Assembly (NCBI RefSeq): GCF_030649675.1
Contig: NZ_JAUTDR010000031.1
Coordinates: 1-49,297, forward strand
DNA from: Haliea sp. E1-2-M8
GTDB taxonomy: Bacteria; Pseudomonadota; Gammaproteobacteria; Pseudomonadales; Halieaceae
Reading direction: 5' to 3'
Length of the DNA: 49,297 nt
Position numbers and translations under genes: made by a program. Position 1 is the first letter of the stretch. Each line of letters opens with the position of its first letter. Below are positions 15,358 to 23,628 of the stretch, piece by piece. Below the pieces are notes generated by a model. The model worked only from the letters and a program-made list of their open reading frames with translations. It had not been told where the DNA came from and did no database searches.

Positions 15358-16235
15358 ACGACCAGATCGTCTACGCGAATTTTACTCAGGCTGAACTCGA
15401 CGCTCAGTACAACAATAGAGCGCGCTTTCCCGACTACGAGACTCATTTCGCCAGCTGGACGAAGTGGAGTGCAGCGACACGCGATAAGCTGCCCTGTAAT
15501 CTTGACGTTTCCGTTGGCGAAACACCGTTTGAACGCATCGATATTTTCCCGTCGCCTGCGAAATTGGCGCCGATTTATGTGTTTATAAAAGGTGGGTATT
15601 GGTATTCCCTTGATAAAAGTCACTACAGCTACGTGGCCGAGGGGATGCGACCACACGGGATTACTACGGTTACCAACAATTTCGGTTTGGCGCCCGTTCA
15701 CGACATGGACACGATCGTGGAACACAATCGATCAGCGCTGGCGTGGCTTTGGCGGCATGCAGATGAGATAGGCGCCGATCGCAATCGAATCTACATCGGC
15801 GGGCATTCGGCAGGCGGCCATCTCGGCATGATTTTATTGGGTACTGACTGGCCATCGGTCGATCCTTCCCTGCCACAGAACCTTGTCAAAGGGGTCTGTT
15901 CAATTGGGGGATTGCACGATCTGGAGCCAATCCGAAAATCACTCATTAATCAGAAGTTGCACCTCACAGAAGAGCAGGCCAAGCGTCACAGCCCGGTAAA
16001 TCTCGAATTTCCGATCTCCGCGCCATTGTTGCTCGTGACTGCGGTCGATGAGTCGCCGGAACTCCACCGCCAATCCCTAATCATGAAAGAAGTCTGGGAG
16101 AAATATGGCTATCCCGTAGAGATGATAGAGCCGCCAGGCCTCGATCACTTCAGTGTCGTGAACAACCTTGGCGATCCCGATTCCCTGCTGGTTCTACGCC
16201 AACTCGAGCAGATGCGCTATGCATTCTCCATTTAG
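15354..16235 (+). CDS. alpha/beta hydrolase of the esterase/kynurenine formamidase type
   Basis: The protein (293 aa) has an oxyanion motif KGGYWYSLDKS at residues 79-89, the nucleophile elbow GGHSAGGH with Ser152, an acid at VDES (Asp232 or Glu233), and His265 in GLDHFSV. The GGYW..LDKS block is characteristic of arylformamidases and related amide or ester hydrolases. The usual first His of HGG is Lys79 here, which may change oxyanion geometry or substrate charge preference. It is the second gene of the plus-strand operon, overlapping DUF1636 by 4 bp. Hydrolysis of an aryl formamide, ester or lactone in the pathway is plausible; the substrate is unknown. Confidence 0.8.
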   Translation: MNDQIVYANFTQAELDAQYNNRARFPDYETHFASWTKWSAATRDKLPCNLDVSVGETPFERIDIFPSPAKLAPIYVFIKGGYWYSLDKSHYSYVAEGMRPHGITTVTNNFGLAPVHDMDTIVEHNRSALAWLWRHADEIGADRNRIYIGGHSAGGHLGMILLGTDWPSVDPSLPQNLVKGVCSIGGLHDLEPIRKSLINQKLHLTEEQAKRHSPVNLEFPISAPLLLVTAVDESPELHRQSLIMKEVWEKYGYPVEMIEPPGLDHFSVVNNLGDPDSLLVLRQLEQMRYAFSI

Positions 16236-16295
16236 GCGGGAATTAATCGCCGTAGCGCATGCAATCCGCACCCAACCATCGGGAATGTTATCACA

Positions 16296-17099
16296 ATGAA
16301 TAGCAACGACATGCAACATCTGAGTGAAGACCGTGATCACATAGCCGCGAAACTGCGAATAGCCGTGCGCGATCGAGCATTGATTGAGCCGGTACGCAAT
16401 GAGATCAGTGACCCATCCGACGCACTGGCAAAATCAATCCAACGCGCGAACATAGATTTTTGGGTTAAAGAAGGACGGCGGATTGTTGGCAGCAAAGTCG
16501 GTATTACATCCCGCGCGGCTCAGGAGCAATTCGGTATTGACTCACCCGCTTACGGCACTCTTTTCGCAGATATGGTCGAAACGGATGGCGCATCTATCGA
16601 TGCAAATGTTGTCTCGCAGTTGCGAGTAGAAGCTGAAATCGCTTTTGTTCTTAACTCCGATATCGACAACCCCAATACAACTATAGTCGACGTAATTAGC
16701 GCTATCGACTATGGGTTGCCGGCAATAGAGCTTGTCAGCTCGCGCATTCGGGACTGGGACTTAAAGTTGTTCGACTTTATCGCAGATAATGCAGCGGCCA
16801 GTATGATCGTGCTGGGGGAGACACCTTTCGATATTCAATCCTGCGATGTACGCACGCTGGGTACAGTTACGACCATCAATGGCAATCATCGATCTTTTGG
16901 TAGTGGCGGAGCGTATTTGGGAAGTCCATTGCAATCGCTACTTTGGCTCGCGCGCGAACGAGTCACCGATGGCAACCCTCTCCGTCGTGGAGAAGTCGTC
17001 ATGACCGGCGCACTGGGACCCATTATATCGTCAGGCAAAGGTGCATTCATTGATGTCCGCATCGGCCATCTGCCACCGGTGATAGTTGAGATCACTTGA
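16296..17099 (+). CDS. 2-keto-4-pentenoate hydratase-like protein (MhpD type, FAH superfamily)
   Basis: The protein (267 aa) matches the MhpD/2-oxo-hept-3-ene-1,7-dioate hydratase group. GSKVGITS near residue 66 and the metal-site RVEAEIAFVL near 110 lead the fold. Then come AIDYGLPAIELVSSRI near 140, IADNAAASMIVLG near 165, the GGAYLGSPLQSLLWLA segment near 205, and VMTGALG near 235. These enzymes add water to, or cleave, 2-hydroxydienoates and 2-oxo acids made in meta-cleavage pathways. It lies between the alpha/beta hydrolase and the amidohydrolase on the plus strand. The real substrate here is unknown, and no ring-cleavage dioxygenase is in the window. Confidence 0.85.
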   Translation: MNSNDMQHLSEDRDHIAAKLRIAVRDRALIEPVRNEISDPSDALAKSIQRANIDFWVKEGRRIVGSKVGITSRAAQEQFGIDSPAYGTLFADMVETDGASIDANVVSQLRVEAEIAFVLNSDIDNPNTTIVDVISAIDYGLPAIELVSSRIRDWDLKLFDFIADNAAASMIVLGETPFDIQSCDVRTLGTVTTINGNHRSFGSGGAYLGSPLQSLLWLARERVTDGNPLRRGEVVMTGALGPIISSGKGAFIDVRIGHLPPVIVEIT

Positions 17100-17138
17100 G
17101 GCATCGGGATTTTTCGACCTATTTTTAGGAGAGACTTC

Positions 17139-18440
17139 ATGAATCCACAATTGTTCACGAACATCCAGATTTTTGATGGAACTGGCAGTGATTGCTTTCC
17201 AGGGGAAGTTCTTGTCGAAGGCAACCGGGTCACTGCCGTCAGTCATGGCAGCAACATGCTCGGCCGAGACCCGGGTATCGACGTTATCGATGGCCGGGGG
17301 ATGACGCTGATGCCCGGGTTAGTCGAAGCGCATGCGCATGTTACCTACAGCAATATGGTGCACCTGAAAGAGATGGGTGAGATTCCGATTGAGGAGCATA
17401 CGATACTCGGGTTGGAGAACATGAAACTGATGCTAGATTCGGGCTTTACAAGCCTGTATTCGGCCGCGTCGTCGAAAATGCGCCTTGAGGTGTCACTCCG
17501 AAACGCAGTCGATGCCGGTAGATTTGCTGGCCCGAGAATGCGCGCTGCAAGTCCAGAGATAGTAGCAACGGGTGGCCTGGGTGACGACAATCAGTTGCAT
17601 ATGCATCATCAGGGCATCGAAGTGGTCGCTGACGGAGCCGATGAGATCCGGAAGATGGTACGCTTGCTCATCCGCGAGGGCGTCGACACGATCAAACTCA
17701 ACATATCGGGCGACAATTTCAAGCGTAAGGACTTTGGTCGTCAATTGTCCTATACAGAAGAGGAAGTAGCCGCCGCCGCCGAAGTCGCACATGAGCGCGG
17801 GGCCTGGCTGTCATGCCATGCTCGCGCCGATGCAGCCGTGAGGCTCGCGTTGAAATACAACTTCCGTTGCATCTACCACCTCGACTTTATCGAAGGAGAG
17901 ACATTTGACCTGCTCGAAGAAAAGCGAGATTCCATTTTTCTTGCACCGGCCATAGGCATAATATATACGACCGCATATGAAGCCGGGCCCTGGGGTATCA
18001 CTGAAGAAGTAGCGCACCACATGGATATGTTCGGGATGCTGGAAACCGCCCCGCAAGTATATGCCGAACTAAAAAAACGAGGGATGCGAATACTGCCGGG
18101 GGGTGACTATGGCTTCGCGTGGAATCCAATGGGAACAAATGCACGCGACCTGGAACACTTCGTAAATATACTCGGCTTCACACCCAACGAAGCGCTTATG
18201 GCCGCGACCAAGTGGGGCGGAGAGATTATGGATATCCCCAACCTCGGTCTGGTAAAGGAGGGCTACCTGGCAGACCTGATTATGGTTGATGGCAACCCCG
18301 TTGAAAATATTAAGCTTTTTCAGGATCGGGATAATATACGAATGGTGATGAAGGACGGCGTGTATTACAAGCGAGACTCGGGAGAGCAGATAGCGACCGT
18401 AACCGTTGCCGCCTCCACCAAATCGGTCTGGGAACCCTGA
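17139..18440 (+). CDS. metal-dependent amidohydrolase, paralogue 1 (COG1228 type)
   Basis: The protein (433 aa) is an amidohydrolase-superfamily TIM barrel with an N-terminal beta-sandwich part. Metal ligands are visible: His65 and His67 (EAHAHVTY), Lys186 (DTIKLNISGD, probably carboxylated), His227 (LSCHARAD), His247 (IYHLDF) and Asp323 (GGDYGFAWNP). This binuclear Zn set is that of imidazolonepropionase-like enzymes, Xaa-Lys/Arg carboxypeptidase-type prolidases and ochratoxinase, which cut C-N amide bonds. GDYGFAWNPMGTNARDLE is shared, with small changes, by the paralogues at 26038 and 30537. AGGAGA precedes ATG 17139. No signal peptide is seen, so it is cytoplasmic. The bond cleaved is unknown. 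Confidence 0.88.
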   Translation: MNPQLFTNIQIFDGTGSDCFPGEVLVEGNRVTAVSHGSNMLGRDPGIDVIDGRGMTLMPGLVEAHAHVTYSNMVHLKEMGEIPIEEHTILGLENMKLMLDSGFTSLYSAASSKMRLEVSLRNAVDAGRFAGPRMRAASPEIVATGGLGDDNQLHMHHQGIEVVADGADEIRKMVRLLIREGVDTIKLNISGDNFKRKDFGRQLSYTEEEVAAAAEVAHERGAWLSCHARADAAVRLALKYNFRCIYHLDFIEGETFDLLEEKRDSIFLAPAIGIIYTTAYEAGPWGITEEVAHHMDMFGMLETAPQVYAELKKRGMRILPGGDYGFAWNPMGTNARDLEHFVNILGFTPNEALMAATKWGGEIMDIPNLGLVKEGYLADLIMVDGNPVENIKLFQDRDNIRMVMKDGVYYKRDSGEQIATVTVAASTKSVWEP

Positions 18441-18460
18441 TCTGCCGTGAAGGAACGAAA

Positions 18461-18514
18461 ATGAAACTCGGAAATGCAGACTATGCCAGCGCGCATCCAG
18501 GCGAGGTTACTTGA
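18461..18514 (+). CDS. possible 17-residue minicistron
   Basis: ATG at 18461 follows AAGGAACGAAA, a strong ribosome-binding site, and opens MKLGNADYASAHPGEVT ending at TGA 18512-18514, two bases before the ATG of the next gene. It could be a leader peptide that couples translation of the dehydrogenase, or the truncated start of a lost gene. It is too short to judge by codon use. Confidence 0.35.
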   Translation: MKLGNADYASAHPGEVT

Positions 18515-18516
18515 CA

Positions 18517-19464
18517 ATGAAAGCTCTTCTGCACTTTCGTGCGAGCGATTTTTTAGCTCGGCGGATGCGACAAAGAATGCCGTCGTGGCTGGAACTGGCG
18601 ATTGTCGACCCCGAGGACGAGGCAGGCATAAAGGAGCAACTTTTAGACACGGACGTCCTGTTTCACGTATTGGCGCCCGCTGACCGAGCCCTGATGTCGC
18701 TGGCGCCGAATCTCAAGTTGATTCAGAAAATCGGCGTCGGAATCAATACCATTGATCTTGATGAGGCGCATCGCAGGGGTATTCTGGTTGCCAACATGCC
18801 GGGCACCAACAGCCAGGCAGTGGCTGAAATGACTCTCGGCTTGATGCTGACTGCCATGCGCAAGATCGTGACCTTCGATCAGGCGACCCGAAACGGGCAA
18901 GGGTGGAGCTTGTCGCCAGAGACCATGGACGACGTCGGAGAAATAGGTGGAAAGGTGGTCGGGCTGATTGGATTTGGCGCCGTTCCTCAACGCCTCGCAC
19001 CAGCCTTGACGGCATTGGGCGCGAAGGTCATTTATTGCGACCGCCGAGCGTCAGCCAGCCCAAATGGCGAGCGCGTTCCAATGGACGATCTCATTCGTCG
19101 AGCCGATATCATATCGTTGCATGTTCCGTTGACGCTTGAAACGCAAGCCATGATCGGCCACGTGCAGCTTGAAAAGATGAAAAAGGGTGTCATACTCGTA
19201 AACACGGCGCGAGGCGAGCTGATTGATGAACAAGCTCTCTACGGCAATCTCGTATCAAGACATGTTCGTTGCGTAGGTCTCGACGTATTGAATACAGAGC
19301 CTGCATGTAGTGACAATCCATTATTCACACTCCCGAATGTCATTGTCACACCACACGTATCTTGGCTTACTTTGGAAACAATCGAGCGAAGCCTCACGGT
19401 CGCGGTGGAGAACTGTCAATTGCTCCTGAACGGATCCCCCCTCATCCATCAGGTGCCTACTTGA
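18517..19464 (+). CDS. D-isomer-specific 2-hydroxyacid dehydrogenase
   Basis: The protein (315 aa) has the split catalytic domain of the family around a Rossmann domain: GLIGFGAVPQRLAPAL near residues 152-167, an NAD-binding CDRR at about 179, the catalytic Arg in NTARGELIDE near 230, Glu in DVLNTEPA near 260, and His in VTPHVSWLT near 285. These enzymes interconvert 2-oxo and D-2-hydroxy acids with NAD(H). Asp in CDRR argues for NAD over NADP. ATG 18517 is chosen because GAGG lies about 10 bases upstream. It is fifth in the plus-strand operon, before lacI, and may reduce or oxidise the 2-oxo acid formed by the FAH-fold step. Confidence 0.88.
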   Translation: MKALLHFRASDFLARRMRQRMPSWLELAIVDPEDEAGIKEQLLDTDVLFHVLAPADRALMSLAPNLKLIQKIGVGINTIDLDEAHRRGILVANMPGTNSQAVAEMTLGLMLTAMRKIVTFDQATRNGQGWSLSPETMDDVGEIGGKVVGLIGFGAVPQRLAPALTALGAKVIYCDRRASASPNGERVPMDDLIRRADIISLHVPLTLETQAMIGHVQLEKMKKGVILVNTARGELIDEQALYGNLVSRHVRCVGLDVLNTEPACSDNPLFTLPNVIVTPHVSWLTLETIERSLTVAVENCQLLLNGSPLIHQVPT

Positions 19465-19535
19465 GCACAGTGGCGGAAAATGGACAATATGCACCCATAT
19501 TTGCTTACCACCACTGAAACCGACCGTTTATTGCC

Positions 19536-20549
19536 ATGACTCCGCGCAACAGCCCGGCTGCGATAACAATAAAGGATATCGCGAAGGAGCTTGGTCTCGC
19601 CCATACCACGGTTTCGCGAGCCTTGAACGACCACCCCAGGATCAGTGCTGCCACCAAGAACAGAGTTCGAAAGGCGGCACGGGACCTAGGATACATTGCT
19701 AATCTCGGCGCACGAACCATGCGACGCGGCACTGCGAAAGTGGTCGGGCTTATCGTCCCCGATATACAGAACGAATTTTACAGTGCCGCTGCGCGAGCAA
19801 TGGCCCAGCAGTGCTCCGCCTCTGGCTACCATCTAATTCTGGGAATTTCGGAGGACGATCCGGAAAAAGAGGAACAACACGTAAGAACCCTGCGGGAAAA
19901 TCTGGTTGCAGGTGTACTTATCTCGCCGTCGCCAGATCCGACTGAAGCAACCATAGAACTGTTGGATAGCGTTCCCACCGTACAGATACTTCGCTTCGAC
20001 ACGCGACTTGGCTCTCTTGTCGTCAGGGCAGACGACCGTCGCTCAATCATCACTTGCACAGAACATTTGATTGATTCGGGCCATCGACGCATCGGCTTTA
20101 TCGGGCCGCCGACTCAACTTAGTACCGGCCGCCAGCGTTATGCTGGATTCCGATACGCCATGCAGGCAGCGGGTCTTGAGTTGGACAAAAATTTGCTTGT
20201 ATTCGTTACGCCCCGTCCCGAATGCGGAGAATCCGCGTTTGATAGGATTCATTCACACTCTCCCGCTCCTACGGCGATCGTCGTCGCCAGCTCGCGCCTG
20301 GTACTCGGGATGCTGCGTGCTGCGAATCGCCTCCAAATCAACATTCCCGAATCTCTGTCACTGGTCGCTTACGGCGATGCAGACTGGTTCAGTATTTGCA
20401 CACCACGCATTACGGCTGCCGCGCTGCCCATCCAGGAAATGAGCGAAATGGCTACCAAAATGCTTTTTGATTCCCTTTTGCCCGAGCTATCGCGACGAAT
20501 ACGCCGAAAAAGAGTGGTATTTTCCACTAAGTTGATGATTCGTAATTAG
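19536..20549 (+). CDS. LacI-family transcriptional regulator
   Basis: The protein (337 aa) starts with a LacI helix-turn-helix (TIKDIAKELGLAHTTVSRAL at residues about 11-30, hinge helix to about 60) and a periplasmic-binding-protein-like effector domain (VGLIVPDIQNEFYSAA; GVLISPSPDP; HRRIGFIGPP; RYAGFRYAM; VAYGDADW). Ligands of this fold are usually sugars or small metabolites. It ends the plus-strand operon and is convergent with the FAH gene. Likely targets are the CpG-centred motifs at 14746 and 14926, and perhaps the ACACGTTA motif at 21485. The start codon has only a weak ribosome-binding site. Confidence 0.9.
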   Translation: MTPRNSPAAITIKDIAKELGLAHTTVSRALNDHPRISAATKNRVRKAARDLGYIANLGARTMRRGTAKVVGLIVPDIQNEFYSAAARAMAQQCSASGYHLILGISEDDPEKEEQHVRTLRENLVAGVLISPSPDPTEATIELLDSVPTVQILRFDTRLGSLVVRADDRRSIITCTEHLIDSGHRRIGFIGPPTQLSTGRQRYAGFRYAMQAAGLELDKNLLVFVTPRPECGESAFDRIHSHSPAPTAIVVASSRLVLGMLRAANRLQINIPESLSLVAYGDADWFSICTPRITAAALPIQEMSEMATKMLFDSLLPELSRRIRRKRVVFSTKLMIRN

Positions 20550-20595
20550 CCCCTCAAATCTTCGTTCGCCGCGGCTCATCCAATAAATCGGCACA

Positions 20596-21429
20596 CTACT
20601 CCACGCGGTTTCGTAAAACTCCTATACCGTCTATTTCGGCTTCCACGAGGTCGCCGCGCTGCAGAAACCGACCCGAACCAAGGCCAACGCCTGTTGGTGT
20701 ACCCGTAAAAATTATATCTCCCGCTTCAAGGCTCGATCGCTGATCAGAAAATCGGAGCAGTTCGGCAATAGTCCACGTCATTTCTCCTGTGTTCCCATCT
20801 TGTCGGATGTCTCCATTCACACTCAGTTTCATCCGGAATTTCGGCTGCCCTTCCGAAAATTCGTCAGTCGTAACGATCCACGGCCCAACGCCACAGGTAC
20901 GATCTTGGCTTTTCGCTCCCAAAAGATCCATGCTGATGTCTCTCGGACCGAGCATCTGCAGATCGCGTGCACTAACGTCGTTACCCACAGCATAGCCGAG
21001 CACACAAGAGAGCGGATCAGCATGATCAATACGATGCGAACCCACAACGACCACCAGTTCAACCTCGTAGTCTAATTGTGTCGTCAGCGGTGGATAGCGA
21101 ATCGGATCATTGGCCCCAATAAGCGCACCGTAGGCTTTCAGGAAAACTACCGGCTGCTCAGAGGCTCTTAGATCAATTTCTGCAAGATGTTGCGCATAGT
21201 TTCCACCCACGACCTCCACCTTACTAGTTTTCTCTACGGGCGGCAGCAGCCGAACGTCTGCCAGCGACAACTCACTATCGTCCAGTTCTAGAACTTTGAC
21301 ATCCTTTCCGTGCGTGAATTTGGGAGCCCAGGAAGAAAAGTTCCCACGAATTTCACGCAAAGTCCTGCGTTCAATATCAACTGACGCCCAAAATATTCTG
21401 TCTCCTTCACTACATCGAGCAATACGCAT
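20596..21429 (-). CDS. fumarylacetoacetate hydrolase-family protein 1
   Basis: The protein (277 aa) has the FAH fold. VVGGNYAQHLAE near residue 73 replaces the common VGLNY..HA motif. DYEVELVVVVG near 117 supplies Glu metal ligands, and GNDVSARDLQ near 145 the Asp-containing loop. GDIIFTGTPTGVGLG near 245 and GDLVEAEIDGIGVLRN end the domain. Members are C-C hydrolases, decarboxylases, isomerases or lyases of 2-oxo acids. ATG 21429 is preferred to TTG 21438. It is the promoter-distal gene after the MFS gene (98 bp gap) and has the TAAACACGTTAGTTTA motif upstream, so it may also have its own promoter. Confidence 0.88.
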   Translation of the reverse strand: MRIARCSEGDRIFWASVDIERRTLREIRGNFSSWAPKFTHGKDVKVLELDDSELSLADVRLLPPVEKTSKVEVVGGNYAQHLAEIDLRASEQPVVFLKAYGALIGANDPIRYPPLTTQLDYEVELVVVVGSHRIDHADPLSCVLGYAVGNDVSARDLQMLGPRDISMDLLGAKSQDRTCGVGPWIVTTDEFSEGQPKFRMKLSVNGDIRQDGNTGEMTWTIAELLRFSDQRSSLEAGDIIFTGTPTGVGLGSGRFLQRGDLVEAEIDGIGVLRNRVE

Positions 21430-21484
21430 ACCAGGCAACCCTATGAGACAAAGAAAACATAGTTAATTTTTCTTCGTTATTATA

Positions 21485-21500
21485 TAAACACGTTAGTTTA
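21485..21500. promoter_or_regulatory. candidate operator upstream of FAH gene 1
   Basis: TAAACACGTTAGTTTA has perfect 5-bp outer arms (TAAAC/GTTTA) and a central ACGT. It lies 56 bp upstream of the FAH start codon. The core recurs at 5956-5970 and 30221-30240 and resembles the LacI-type motif at 14926. Confidence 0.45.
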
Positions 21501-21526
21501 TTTCTATACACCGAAAATCCAGCACA

Positions 21527-22756
21527 TCAACGGTGCTTTACGGCAGGATTGAACGTGATCGCGAAAATAATCAGCACAACAATGGAAAAGATCGAAGGCA
21601 ACATCCAAAAAATACGGAATTGTTCACCAGTCAATGCTGCTGCGTCCCCGAGGAATAGATTATAGACAGAGCCTGCAACCTGTGCTCCAACAAGCATTCC
21701 CAATCCATAGGTTGCAAAGACAAAAAGACTCTGCGCCTGCGCACGGAACATCGGTGAAGCGTGACGTTCGACGTATATTTGACCGGCGACAAAGAGAAAA
21801 TCGTAGCAAATCCCGTGCAACAGAATTCCAGTTATTATCAGTAAAAGCAGCCCATCCGGCGCTCCAATAGAAAACAGCATGTAACGCAACGCCCACGCAC
21901 CCATGCCAATGGCCAGCACCCACTTGACACCAAGTCGCCGGAAACAAAGCGGAAGGAGTAACATGAAAAATGCTTCCGACATCTGGCCGAGACTCTGCAT
22001 CGCGGCAATGTTTCGGAACCCCCGTGTCTCAAGAAATATCTGTGTGAAGTTGTAGTATGCTGCTAACGGAATACAGATCAGGATCGAACTGAAAAGAAAT
22101 ACATAAAATGATGGACTTCCGAGAGACCTCAGTGCGTCCCAACCCAGTATGCCACCAATCGATAGCGGCATTCCTTTTGCGGACGGCGGAGTCGCGGGCA
22201 ACGTGAAACTGAAGAACCCAAGGATCAATGCCGCTACTCCCGACAGATACAGCGGTAGCGGCGTTCGTTCAGGGATAACATCTGCAGTAAACCAAACAAG
22301 GACAAAACTAATTATCAACCCCGCAACAATCCAGCCCAAAGTTCCGAACACCCGGATGAGCGGAAACTGTTTCTCCGGTTCCGCAGTGTGAAAAAAAACC
22401 AGCGAGTTCGCAAGTGCGAGTGTCGGCATAAAACAAAGATTGAACACAAATAGAAGACTGATGAAAACTATTGGGGTTCCTGAGGCCTGCGGCGTTAACA
22501 GCATGAAGACGCCTGCCATCAAGAGTAGTACGCCAAGCATCTTTTGTGTCTGAAATAAGCGGTCCGCAAACAGCCCGAGAAAAAGAGGGCTAGCCATTGC
22601 AGCAATCGGCGTAACGGTGTACGGCCAGTGCGTTAGATTTTCCATCCCATGATTGCGCATGTACACTGCAACCGTCGTATACCAGGCACCCCATATGAAA
22701 TATTGCAAGAACATCAGAATACGCAGCTTAATTACGATAGTAATCGACAGGGGCAT
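21527..22756 (-). CDS. MFS transporter of the nucleoside:H+ symporter (NHS) type
   Basis: The protein (409 aa) is very hydrophobic, with about 12 membrane segments. The N-terminal LRILMFLQYFIWGAWYTTVA and SPLFLGLFADRLFQTQKMLG (loop 2-3) are characteristic of NupG/XapB-like symporters, as is LIRVFGTLGWIVAGLI. It sits in the inner membrane and should import the pathway substrate or an intermediate. NHS-family proteins known in E. coli carry nucleosides; in island settings like this one the substrate could be another ring-bearing polar compound. ATG 22756 follows AGAGGA. It is downstream of the TauE/SafE gene by 39 bp. Confidence 0.85.
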   Translation of the reverse strand: MPLSITIVIKLRILMFLQYFIWGAWYTTVAVYMRNHGMENLTHWPYTVTPIAAMASPLFLGLFADRLFQTQKMLGVLLLMAGVFMLLTPQASGTPIVFISLLFVFNLCFMPTLALANSLVFFHTAEPEKQFPLIRVFGTLGWIVAGLIISFVLVWFTADVIPERTPLPLYLSGVAALILGFFSFTLPATPPSAKGMPLSIGGILGWDALRSLGSPSFYVFLFSSILICIPLAAYYNFTQIFLETRGFRNIAAMQSLGQMSEAFFMLLLPLCFRRLGVKWVLAIGMGAWALRYMLFSIGAPDGLLLLIITGILLHGICYDFLFVAGQIYVERHASPMFRAQAQSLFVFATYGLGMLVGAQVAGSVYNLFLGDAAALTGEQFRIFWMLPSIFSIVVLIIFAITFNPAVKHR

Positions 22757-22795
22757 TTCTATCAATCCTCTGATAATATCTTGCAGTGGCTTATC

Positions 22796-23608
22796 TTAGG
22801 CTATTGCTTTATAGAACAGGCGAATCGACGCGACAATTGAAATTGCGCCAAAAAGTATACTTAGCTTCCTTTCCGAAAATTCGTGCGCAATTCTCACGCC
22901 AAGGGGTGCAGCAATCACTGTAGACGGAGCAATCAGCAGAAAACCGATTAAGCTTACATAGCCCAAGCTTCCTGGTGGTACACGTACATCGTCGAGACCA
23001 GCGAGGATAAATCCCACAGAGCCCGGCACCGCGATTATGAGACCAAACAAAGCAGCAGTACCAACAGCACGATGAATTGGATGATTGAACAATGTAAGGG
23101 CAATTACTGAAAAGGTGCCTCCGCCGACGCCCATCATACTGGAAAAATTGCCTATTACTGCGGGGATAACTGGAACCCATGCGCCTCGGGGTACAGACTG
23201 CGTGAAATTACGGCTCTCTGGGAACAGAATCAACTTCACCGCTGTTGCAAGCGCCAATGATGCAAATATAAAAGCAAGCGTGCGGCTATGCACCATAGAA
23301 GCGATCCAAGCCCCTATGAGCGCGCCAGCAAATAAAAAAGCAGCCCATCGCCTCACTATTTCAAGATCAACGGATCCACGGCGATGGTGCGCATACGCTG
23401 ATGTGAGCGACGTCGGAATAATGATAGCCAACGAGGTCGCAACAGCAACGTGCATACGTATAGCGGAATCAATACCAAGATAGCTGAGGGCGGCTTCCAG
23501 AGCTGGTACGGTAATGATCCCTCCTCCAATGCCAAACATTCCAGCAAGCACACCGGCTATTAGGCCTACGGCTACCAAAGCGACAACGACAACTAACCAA
23601 TCTTCCAT
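22796..23608 (-). CDS. TauE/SafE-family membrane transporter
   Basis: The protein (270 aa) has eight or so hydrophobic segments and the two family repeats. GVLAGMFGIGGGIITVPALE near residues 19-38 and FSSMMGVGGGTFSVIALTL near 155-173 are the paired Gly-rich motifs. Known members export sulfite, sulfoacetate or other small organic anions. It lies between the amidase gene (20 bp) and the MFS gene (39 bp) on the same strand, so it is part of the minus-strand operon. A role in exporting an acid end product or importing a carboxylate is inference; no sulfur-metabolism gene is nearby. Confidence 0.88.
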   Translation of the reverse strand: MEDWLVVVVALVAVGLIAGVLAGMFGIGGGIITVPALEAALSYLGIDSAIRMHVAVATSLAIIIPTSLTSAYAHHRRGSVDLEIVRRWAAFLFAGALIGAWIASMVHSRTLAFIFASLALATAVKLILFPESRNFTQSVPRGAWVPVIPAVIGNFSSMMGVGGGTFSVIALTLFNHPIHRAVGTAALFGLIIAVPGSVGFILAGLDDVRVPPGSLGYVSLIGFLLIAPSTVIAAPLGVRIAHEFSERKLSILFGAISIVASIRLFYKAIA

Positions 23609-23628
23609 GTTGGATCTCAGTGATATTA

